From contig CM041465.1 in the NCBI GenBank assembly GCA_023213395.1, positions 199,399,741 through 199,463,740 on the forward strand: a stretch of DNA of 64,000 nucleotides, in the 5' to 3' direction. Shown here piece by piece: positions 12,354 through 24,300 of the stretch. Position numbers and translations under genes: made by a program. The DNA comes from Cycas panzhihuaensis (taxonomy: Eukaryota; Cycadophyta). The notes under the pieces were generated by a model. The model worked only from the letters and a program-made list of their open reading frames with translations, was not told the origin of the DNA and did no database searches. The stretch's first letter is position 1; each line of letters opens with the position of its first letter.

Positions 12354-15300
12354 GTATTTTCCCTTTTTCCTGAAGCATGCATTCGGATACTTTGTGAGCT
12401 GTGTGCAGTCTTCAAATATTTGTCTATGTAGAATCTCAGTCTGGTCTTCATTGATTGGCATTTGTTGATATAATTTAGAGAAAGGCGAGTTTCCACGTTA
12501 TTACAAGAAAACAATTTCAGACAGAATTCAGTGATGGATGTAGCTTAAAGCAGTTGTTCCAAGACTCACTTGTTGTAGTCACGTCATCTGGATTATGTAG
12601 GAGTGATGATGAAGAAGATGAATATGGTAAGGATCCCGAAGATCCTCAACGGGAGTTTTTTAGACAATCAGAAGAATATGTTGGGGAGAACGGTGGCATA
12701 GGACTTTATCCCAGATACATATTTCATAAGGTTCATCCCAGTGATTTTAGCTCTCACAATTCAATGGACCAGGTTGCCTGGGTAAGTGGTGAGAGTCAAT
12801 CCCTGAATTCTGAGGAGAGTGTTGATGGAAAGAGCCCAACTTTGCAGACTGAGATGCCTTTAGAGTGCCAATTTTCAACAACGCCAGAAAGGTCAGGAGA
12901 AGAATCGGAGGGTACAGAGAATGCTGATGAGTGTAATGACGTATCATCCGTGTTTGAGGCACCAAGCCCAGAGTCAGAACAGCCTGTGGACTTTGAGAAT
13001 AATGGTCTGATATGGGTTCCACCTGAGCCAGAAGATGAGGAGGATGAGATAGAAACTAGCATGATTGATGATGAAGACGAAGATGATAGAGGAGGTTGGG
13101 GATTGCCACCTTCTACTGGCAGCTTCAGCAATAATGAAAACAGGAGCAAGGACAGGTCAAGTGACGAGCATAGGAAAGCTATGAAAGCGGTAGTGGATGG
13201 ACACTTCAGGGCTCTTGTAGCACAGCTTCTAAAGGGAGAGGAAGTTGTCGTTGGTGAAGAAAATGACAAGGAGAGTTGGTTGGAAATAGTCACTTCCTTG
13301 TCATGGCAAGCCGCGACTCTTGTTAAGCCAGACACTAGCAAGGGAGGAGGAATGGATCCTGGGGGTTATGTGAAGGTCAAATGCATAGCGTGTGGTCATC
13401 GTTGTGAAAGGTAAGATTTAACCATGTGACTGTGTGTTTGTTTAAAGCATCTCTGAATATACATTTCTCTTTTCACGGGTTGTTGTATGCCTTTTACAGT
13501 GGAAGTTTCTCTTTTCAACCTTTGTAGGCTGTACGAGTGCATGTATTTGCCCATACTTATTTGTAATGATGACTGTTTTTACAGTGAAGTTATTAAGGGA
13601 GTTGTTTGTAAGAAAAATGTAGCGCACAGACGAATGGCATCAAGATACAAGAACCCTCGATTGCTACTGCTGGGGGGAGCTCTTGAATATCAGCGAGTCT
13701 CAAATCAATTGTCTTCTCTTGATACTTTGTTGCAGCAGGCAGGATTTAGCTTGATTATGTTTCTTTGTGTATCAAATAATCATTGTAGATCTGTATGTTT
13801 TAACTGGTTTTACTTTTGTTTTTCAGGAAATGGATCATCTCAAGATGACTGTGGCAAAGATAGAGGCCCATCATCCTAATGTATTGCTGGTGGAGAAAAC
13901 TGTGTCCCGTTATGCACAGGAGTATCTCTTGGCCAGGGAAATATCTTTGGTGCTGAATATTAAAAGGCCTCTTTTGGAGCGTATAGCCCGTTGTACTGGT
14001 GCACAGGTTGCTCCTTCTGTTGACAATCTCAATGCACTGAAAGTTGGACATTGTGAGTTGTTTCATGTAGAGAAATTTGTGGAGGAGCATGGCAGTGCTG
14101 GTCAACCAGGGAAAAAGTTACTCAAAACCTTGATGTTCTTTGAAGGTTGTCCAAAGTCTCTGGGATGTACGGTGAGGCTTCTAGATCTCTGAATTTGCAG
14201 TTTCGCTTAACATGGCATACTTGCTATTTTCTTTTGGTTGAAAAGATGATTGTACCAACAGAATGAAGTGTGCCTTCTTTTTCTGAAATTTCTGTTATGT
14301 TAATTTAAATGATTCATTTTAGTTCACTTTGTTGCTTTGGCTGTAGGAAAGGTGTTACTGCACTTCTATTCTATGCACTCTAATCTGCTTTTCTTTCGTG
14401 ATATATTATTCTTTATTTTATTTTTATTTCCTGGCTTTTCAAAAGATCCTCAGCTTAGTGAGTGCTATTCAAGCAGGGTGTCTGATAAATCAAACATAAT
14501 GGATAAAGATGAAGAGAAAGCCAAAGACAAGTAGCATGGCTGTTTGAAACAATAGAATCCTTGATTTTGGATTTCATGACTGATGGCAGGAGTTGTTAGG
14601 CATGAAAGAGAAGATTTGTTTGTATCATTCAATGACTGCTGGTTATCTCAAAGGCAAGCATTCTGTGTCAGACTTACTTGTTTTCTGAGCCTTTTGGGCA
14701 GAAGCCACTTAGCTTTTGGTGCTGCATATGCCTTCGGCAATTTTCAGCAGTTATGGGGTATTAGTTATTACTAGTGCAAAATTTTCTTTTTTGGGGGTTC
14801 ACATCACTTTCCGTAGAATTCTGGCAGTACTGTTGATTGTTTGTTAAAATTTTTACATTAGCTTGCTTCTGCTGAAAATTCCTGTTCCACTGTTAGACGT
14901 TATTGTTGTTCTTGTTGAAAATTACTCTTTTCGGGGTTTCACATCACTTTTTGTAGAACTCTGGTGTTAGTGTTGATTGTTTGTTCAGAGGTTGACTTTA
15001 TCTTTCAGATCCTCAGGTATTTATCTTTCAAGATGAGTTAGAAACCAAGGAATCAGAGAAGATACATTTAACCATGTATTGGGGATGAATCATATTGTAA
15101 CAATATGAATAAAGATGTTTTATTTGGGGACCAGTCGCTATTTAAAAAACAATTTAAAGCCTGTGCCATTTATCAAACTAAGGGTCTATTTTGCAAGGCT
15201 TCTGGATTGCAAATTGGCAGTTTGACAGGCTTCTGGACTGCAAATTAGCAGCTTGACAGGCTGCCTTTGAGTCAGAAGGTGGAGTTGTAACATTGCAGTA

Positions 15301-18300
15301 ATGATGAATGCAATGATAGGAACCATGTGGGAAAAACTAGAAAAAAAAAAGAAAGAGGGAAATACGATAGAGAGAAAATATTGGAAAAAAATTGTTGATT
15401 TCAAAATTTTGAAAAAATTTTAATAAAAAGAAGAATAGAGTGATTTTTTTTGTTAAAATGTACACCATCATCATTGTCTATATCTTCATCTTCCTTACCC
15501 TCATCAATGCTAGCCATGATACTTACGATGACTGTCAATTCAATATTTATGTATCTAGGCATGAGTAGAATTTTTGGTTTTAGGTTGTTCCTCTTTTTTC
15601 AATTGTATGAATTCAGCTGTACTTTAGTTTCTCTTCCAAGTAAAGATGCTACTAGATTGATCCAAAATATGAAATATAAGATTTTGCGACATTAGCATAG
15701 AGGATCCACAAGACTTCCACAAAGGCAATGTTGTGACATGTCCTATCACACGAGGTCTGCAGAGCCCCTTCTCTTCCTTATATGCATTTATTTGATCTTG
15801 TATCTTTTGTTATAAAAGAGGATTGGATTACAATCTCTTGATGCATTCACACAAGCCTTGACAATCTTACCTTTAAACATTGGGCTCCATCCAAATGAAT
15901 GAGACTCTAAAAAACATGTTGCTACATGTAATGGAATTTGTATCGTGTTTCATTTATTGTAGGGTCATAATTGTTTTCAATTCCTTTAAAAGCTTCTTTA
16001 ACTTTTTGTTTTGGTTCAATCCATACCCACATTTTTGTCCTATGATAGAAATGTCACCGACTAAATGGAGGATGGTCATAAGAGGCTTGAATATGTTTAT
16101 CACATTGGCTACTTCCTTCTAAAAAATAGATCCCAAAATATATATATATATATTTACAAGAGAAAATTAAATTGGGTTCTACTAGTTGAATGATGGAGTA
16201 CAATATTTTCATTATAGGGCCTTAGCAAGTCTATTTCCACGATCTTTAGGCCATATCATTGACAATTCCTACGTCCTAATTGGCTGTAGTCCCAAGCCCC
16301 TTACAAGCAATCTAAATCATCCCAGTTCTCTTTGCATATAGATTTGATCATCCCCTCCCTCGCTACAAATAAATTCATTCCGTGCCTCTTTACATATAGA
16401 GTTAATAAATCATTACAATATTATTACTCTCATTTCTCCTCCTTGTTCTGATGCCTAAACATGTGAAAATTCGATACTTTGAAACCCTTCTTCAAGTTTC
16501 CAAGCTCATGGGCAAGGATTTTAGGCTGCATACTCGCTGGGCTCCATTTTCCAGTTGCTACCTTAATTGCTAGAAGTGAATCTTCGCATATTCATTCCGT
16601 GCCTCTTTACATATAGAGTTAATCATCACAAAATTATTACTCTCATTTCTCCTCCTTGTTCTGATGCCTAAACACATGAAAATTCGATACTTTGAAACCC
16701 TTGACCAAGTTTCCAAGCTCACAGGCAAGGACTTTAGGCTGCATACTCTCTGGATTCCATTTTCCACTTGCAACTTTAATTGCTAGAAGTGAATCTTAAC
16801 ACTACTCAGTTTTAGTTTGGCTGCTACACATAGTCCCTATTAAACCCCATTATTTCCGTTTTGCTATTAGAACAAATCCCAAGTCCAACAAAATTTTCCT
16901 TAAATTGATGCCTCTTGTTCGTAATTACCCCCCTACTTTTACAACTTTTAGATTTCTCTTTGATGCTCCATTAAAAAAAGTCGGAAGAAACCTTTTTTTG
17001 GGGCTTTGGAGGTGTACTTTTCTCCTTGGTCTTCACTTGAGCTTTGGTTATTATAATTTCTACTTTGTTGAGCATCTTTGGTTGCCAATTTCAAATAGTT
17101 TTGAATTTTATTCTAACAAGCTCCAAGATTGGAGATTTTCTCTTGAAAGCCTACCTCATTTTTACACAATCACATATGCCATGAACTCATTCTATGAAGG
17201 ATTATCCGCACATACTTGAGATTTGGCTTGCCTAACAATTTGAAGGGATAAATGTTTGGCCATTGGTCATCAAACGAGAACAACACTGACTCATGAGCAA
17301 ACTGGATTTCCTCACAATTTAGTATGTTCTAGATGTTCTTCAACACAACACAAGGAAATAGACACAAGCTTAACAGATGGCGTTGATTCTCTTCATTGGA
17401 GTGACGCAAAACACAACATAGAGGATCATAGGTGCCTTGACATTGTAGATTCTCTGTAGTTAAGATTGATTTGTGCGTGAGCAACCAAGTGAAGTAATCT
17501 ATAATGGGAATGGATGATGTTCTCCAAATAGCATGCATAGAAAGACTTGCTGCAATCCTTGCCCCTTCTCTTTATCCTTCAATTGCAAACAAGCAATGTT
17601 CAGGGCTCTCTTTGCTAGATGGGATTGATATTTTACAATGACTACACCTTTTATTTTCCATGCTAAATTTCGTGATACTATTAAGAATCTTATCAATAGT
17701 TAAATTTTTCGATTTGTACGAAAAGGTTTTAATGAATGTTGGTTTTAATTTTTTTCAAATTATTTCTTTCATCCTTTCTTTTCTTACAAGCCATTCCTGG
17801 CTTGCCTTGTCTACAACATGGTATGGTAGGTGGCTCCAATTCCTTTTGGGGATGCTTTGTTTCCTCCAGAAATTTTTACATGTCTGGAGACGTGTATGTG
17901 GACAATTGCCTACTAGAAATGTTGGTATTTGTGGAAATGTTGAGCATCAAACCTAATAAGATGAAAAGCATTTTGTAGTTTTGCCCAATCTTAGAGAAAA
18001 ACTTGGTGGACTAGATACCATCACAAAGTAGGGCCCTGCAAGCTGGTGACAAAGTCCACCATCCATTGCTCCTTGTTGAACATATGATACTCCATCCAAC
18101 ACTGATCCAGGAGGATCTACCATATGTTTACAGGATGCGGAAAATTCTAGGCATTGGTATAACTGAAAGAGATATGGCCAAATGGTATCAAAATTATATG
18201 AAATTTTGTGTAAAGGGAGAAGACACATCCCACTAGATGTGTACAAAAGGTGGGGTTCAGAAAATATCATTTGATTAGAGTTCAAGCCTTGTTTTTGCAT

Positions 18301-21300
18301 AAAATTAATCCAACAGTTAGCAGAAAAACAGAAAATATATATTATCATTATATGAATAGAAATATGGCCAAATAACATCCAAATGAGCTAAAATTTTGAG
18401 GAAGCGGAGGAGACATGCATTTCTATACGTGTACCAAATTTGAGCTGAATTGGAGTCCGTTAAGGTCAGTTACAAGCCGCAACTTTTAAGAATTGCATGA
18501 AGGCCACTTGGACAACAGAAAAACAGCAAATGCATATTATTATTAAATGAATAAAAATGCAGTCAAATGACATCCAAATGAGCTAAAAATTTGAGGAAGC
18601 TGAGGGGACATGCGTTCTTATATGTGTACCAAATTTGAGCCAAATTGGAATACGTTAAGATCTGTTACAAGCTACAACTTTTTTAAGAATTACATGAAGG
18701 CCACTTGGACAACATGCATTCTGGTGGTTAGTGGTTATACTTGCATGATTGCCACTTGTTAAACATGCAATTTTGGTTTCTTTCTATAAATTGAGCCCTA
18801 CTACAGGTTGGAGAGGTGGTTCTTGGAGACTTGACTTGGGAAGCATCTTTGGAGAGGCATTTGGAGGGTTGGAGTCCCCCTTATGGTATAATTGTATCAT
18901 TTATTCCTTGTAATTTTACCATTCTTTTGCTAGTTGATTTCTCCACCATTAAATGGAGATTTTCGTAGTTTAATAAAAGTACTACTCCTCATACTTTTGT
19001 ATCAATGTCAAGAATAAATGATTTGGTGTAGAATTTCCTTTCATAAGCTCATTGTTGTTTTGATGTTATTGAGCTTTCTACACTAACTCCCAGGATCTCA
19101 AGGAGAAAAGGTTGATAATTGACTTCTTCACCAACTAAGCTCTTTTGGGATCATATTTTGGTATCAGAGCCTGTGATCTTTGTTGTAGGGACTTGAATGG
19201 TACAAACAAAGAAAGGATACAAAGAGAAAGGTGAAGACTTTCTTGTGTTGCAATCACCAAGAAGACAAAGAAAGAATCCAAGCACCATGGTGAAAAGAAG
19301 ATGGAGAAATTAGATTTGAAAAGCTTGAGAAGAACGTAGAAGCCTTGATGCAAATGATGACCCAACTTCTACCTCTAGTCAAGGAAAAAATAAAGAGAAG
19401 GAAGTTGAAGGAGGATCCTCATATGACCACAACCATGAAGAGGAAGAGGAGGAGACCTTAAAGCACTCTTTTGAAGAAAGCAAGGGTACTTCATCTCATC
19501 AACCCTTCAAGGTGGAGGCAAAGTTGGATATTCCAACTTATGATGGAGAGGTAAATGCTGAAAAGTTGGACCATTGGTTGGATCAACTTGAAACCTACTT
19601 CACAATTTATGATTATAGTAATGCTCAAAAGCTTTCATTTGCTAGGCTCAAGATGTGTAAACATGTATTGACATGGTGCAATACATTTTTGAAGACTCAT
19701 GATGTATCTTCTTTTTCATGGAGGGATTTTAAGAAAATAATAAAGAAGCAATTCTACCCCATAGGTCATGAGGAAGACCAATGGGTCACTTGGCAATATT
19801 TACGCCAAGGGAAAGGTGTAAGTGTCCAAGACTATACTTCTTTATTTTTTAGGCATGGCATGTTACTTGGTATTAATATGGATGAACATGTCACTCTTAT
19901 GAAATTCATTGGAGGATTACATGAATACATAAGGAAGGAACTAAGGCTTTTTAAGGTTCAATCCATTGGAGAAGCAAGTAGGATGGCTATGGCAATAGAA
20001 AGTAAAAGCAAAAAATCTACATTCATGTCTAAAGATTCTACTTTTACTTCTAATAAGTATGAAAAGAATCCTAAATTGCACTCATCTAAAAGGCAAGAAG
20101 GAAAGAAGAAAAGAACTAATTTTGTTAAAAGTTCTAACTATTGTGAGCATTGTGATATTAGTGGTCATATTATAGCAAAGTGTTGGAAGTTGCATCCAGA
20201 GCTAAAGCCAAAGCATATCAAGGACATGGAATTAAGAAAGAAGGAAAAAGGGAAAGCACTACTTTCTGAGGTGGAGATTCAAAGTGAAGGAGAAGAAGAG
20301 AAGGTTACTCTACTTACAAATTATGAAGATGATGCTACAAGGGAGGAACTATTTCACTTGAAGCTTCAAGTAGGAAATAGTATGATTGGTGCCATTATAG
20401 ATCCAGGGAGCCAAAAGAATTTGATCTCAGAAAGTTTGGTTAAGAGCATTGGGTTGGTAACTACTCCTCACCCTCATCCATATCCTCTTGGTTAGATCCA
20501 TAAAGATGTGGAAATGCAAATATCAAAGCAATGTACACTTAAATTTTCCATCACTAATGATTTTGTTGATGAAGTAATATGTGATGTGGTGCCATTAGAT
20601 GTATGCCATGTTGTGCTTGGAAGTCCCTACTTGTGGGATCGAGATGCACTCTTCTATCGAAGGGAGAGAAAGTATCGGTTGATGAAGGATAACAAGGGCT
20701 TCATCATAAAGGCCACAAAGAAGCACTTGGATAAGATAGCATTAATTTCAGCTACTCAAGCAAAAAGGATGATCAATGCATGTGGTAATTTGTCATCTTA
20801 ATGGTAAGGAGAAAAGAAGAGCCAAGAGATGAAGAAGGTCCTTCTACTCACACTCTTCTTATATCACCTAAACAAATGCAACAAATTGAGGAGTTAAAGA
20901 CAAGGTATGATATTCTATTTCAACATGTTGATGGGCTTCCACCAAAGAGAAAGATAGAGCATGAAATCACTCTTGTAGGAGATGCACCATTACCTAATGT
21001 TGCTTTGTATAGGCACTCCATTGTAGAGAATAATGAGATAAAGAGGCAAGTTGAGGAGTTGCTTGATCAAGGGGTCATAAGACCTTCATGTTCACCTTGT
21101 GGGTCACCATTTGTCTTGGTGCCTAAGAAGGATGGAGGATGGAGAATGTGTATAGATTTTCGTGCTTTGAATAAAATTACAATTAAAAATCGCTACCCTT
21201 TGCCTCGCATAGATGATTTGCTTGATCAAATTCAAAGATGCTTGTTATTTCACTAAATTGGATTTAAAAAGTGGTTATCACCAAGTTAAGGTCAAGGAGG

Positions 21301-24300
21301 AGGACACATGGAAGACGGCCTTCAAAACAAAGCAAGGACTCATTGAATGGATGGTTATGCCTTTCGGATTGTGTAATGCTCCTGCAACATTCATGAGGCT
21401 AATGAATGAAATGTTAAGGCCTTATTTGGATAATTTTGTTGTTGTCTATCTTGATGACATTTTGATTTTCAGCAACACATGGGAGGAACATTTGCAGCAC
21501 ATAGAAGAAGTTTTAAAGACTATGGCTAAGCATCATTTGAAGCTTAATGTGAAGAAGTGTGAATTTGGCAAGGAGAACTTGATCTTCTTAGGCTTTGTGG
21601 TTGGAGGAGGAAAGTTGAGCATTGATCCACTCAAGACTCAAGCCATCCTCAAATGGCCTAGGCCAACAAACATCACAGAGGTGAGAAGTTTTTAGAGCTT
21701 GTCAATACTTGAGAAAGTTTATTCTTCATTTCTCACAGTTGCAAGACCTCTACATGGATTGACAAAATCTAGTAGAAAGTTTACTTGGGGTTCCAAGGAG
21801 GAAGAAGCCTTTCTTCTTTTAAAGAAGAAAATTTGTGAAGCATCGGTTTTGGCAATGCCAAATTTGCAAAGGCCTTTTGAAGTAGAAGCTGATGCAAGTG
21901 GAAATGCGATGGGAGTTGTCCTTATTCAAGATGGGAAGCCTATTGCTTACCATTCGAAAGTCTTCACCTCTCAAGTGAAGAACTACCCAACATATGATCG
22001 AGAAATGTTCGCACTTCATCAAGCATGCAAGCATTGGAGGTCATACTTGCTCAGAAAAGAGGTTGTAGTTCATACCGATCATAAGCCTCTTCAATTTTTA
22101 CAAACTCAAAGTAAATTACAACAAGTAAGACACATGAAGTGGATGAGTTATTTACAACAATTCAATATTGTAATTAAGTACAAAAAGGGATCTAATAACA
22201 AAATTGCTGATATGTTATCTAGACCACCTTGTTCCACTTCTTCTTCTACTTTTGTTTGTAGTTCTCTTATGAGTTTGCAGGTGGAACTAATGCATCATGA
22301 AGAGTACAAAGACTTGTACCATGAAGATGAAGCTTTGAAGGAAGAATTAGAGAACCTAGCGAAAGGAAGACCTTCCCAGCTTGCTTGGAAGGATGGTCTA
22401 CTTTTCAAAGGGGAGCAGCTCTATGTTCCATCAAAAGGAGACAAGATCAAGTGGCTTAGAGAAGCCCATACTTCTAAAGTAGCTGGTCACTTTGGTATAG
22501 AGAAGACTTTAGCAAACTTGAGAAGATATGTTGTATGGCCAAAAATGCAAAATGATGTAAAAAAATATGTAAAAGGATGTGTAAAAGGATGTGTAATGTG
22601 TAATACTTCTAAGCCTTCTTCTAGAAAATTAGGATTGTATGCACCACTTCCTATTCCCACTAGGCCTTGGGAAAGTATCTCCATTGATTTTTTAGGGGGA
22701 CTTCCCATGACTAGGAAGGGACATGATTATCTCTTTGTTGTTGTAGATAGGTTTAGTAAAATGATATGTCTAATACCTTGTAAGAAGACAATCACAGTGC
22801 AGAGGCGGTGAATTATTCTTCGAGCATGTATGGAAGAATTTTGGCTTGCCTTCTTCCATCATTTCAGATCGGGACACTCGATTCCTTTCATCATTTTGGA
22901 AGTCACTATGGGAGATGATGGATACCAAATTGAAGAGGAGTACAAGTTTCCATCCTCAAGCGGATGGACAAACCAAGTAGTGAATGAACTTTGGTACATC
23001 TATTGAGGGATACAATTCCAAGCATCCAAAGACTTGGGATGAATCATTGGCTTTTCTACAATTTGCTTTTAATAGAGCAATGCATGCATCACACTCTAAA
23101 GCACCTTTTGAAGTTTGTTTGGGATACTTACCTCAAAGTCCATTTGACTTAGAGTTTTCCATGCAAGCTAAGGAAGGATCCTCAAAGAAAAGGAGGAGCA
23201 TGACAAGGCTTTAAGATACTTGAGAAGATCTAGAGAGTCCACAAAGAAGTACATGATCAACTTCTAAGGACTCAACAAAAGTACAAGGAAAGACATGACA
23301 AGCATAGGCAAGAGTGTACTTTTCAAGAAGGAGATTTAGTATGGTTATACTTGAGCAAGGAGAGGTTAAAAGGAGAAGGCAAGAAACTCAAACCTATAAG
23401 GTATGGACCATTCAAGATTTTGAGAAAAGTAGGTGGCAATGCTTTCCAACTTGATCTTCCACCTTATATGCAAATATATTTAGTAGTAAATGCTTGAATA
23501 CTTAAAACTCTTTGAGCCATCCATGCTAGATGAGGAACAGGACCGGTTCACTTTACCTTGATTGATGATTTGTATTTGGAAAGTGAGGAGCCTCTCAAGG
23601 AAGATTGTATCTTGGAGAGAAAATCTACCAAAACAAGACATAAGACACATGAATCTTTTAGGATTGGAGTAAGGCAATTGCCTAGTAAGGCCAAGTGGTT
23701 TAGTAGGCAACAAGGAGAACAACACTTCCCCATCTCCAATTCTAAGCCAAACAGAGTTGGCTATTTTCCAAGGAAGGGGAGCCATGATCCGGAGGATCTA
23801 CCATATGTTCTGGGATGCGGAAAATTCTAGGCATTGGTATAACCGAAAGAGATATCGCCAAATCCTATCAAAATTATATCAAATTTTGTGTAAAGGAGAA
23901 GACACATCCCACTAGATGTGTAGAAAAGGTGGGGTTTAGAAAATATGATTTGATTAGAGTTGAAGGGTTGTTTTTGCATAAAATTAATCTCACAGGTTAG
24001 CGTAAAAATGTAAAATACATATTATCATTAAATCAATAAAAATCCCCTCAAATCACATCCAAATGAGCTAAAATTTTGAGGAAGCCGAGCAGACATGCGT
24101 CCTATCGTGTACCAAATTTGAGCTGAATTGAGTCCATTAAGGTCGATTACAAGCCGCAACTTTTAAGAATTGCATGAAGGCCACTTGGACAGTAGAAAAA
24201 TAACAAATACATATTATTATTAAATGAATAAAAATGCAGTCAAATGACATCCAAATGAGCTAAACATTTGAGGAATCTAAGGGGACATGCGTTCCTATAA

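Noticed and set aside
12796-13341. 181-codon Ser-rich open frame on the minus strand
   Set aside because: It lies entirely over FAB1 exon 2; its Ser runs are the antisense of Asp/Glu/Ser codons. It is a shadow.
16905-17219. 104-codon plus-strand frame rich in Phe and Leu
   Set aside because: No domain, AT-rich composition, opposite to the LINE-like frame. Probably chance.
18018-18097. Possible continuation of the LINE frame up to the gypsy insertion
   Set aside because: Short minus-strand open pieces exist but carry no RT motif, so I did not extend the LINE call.
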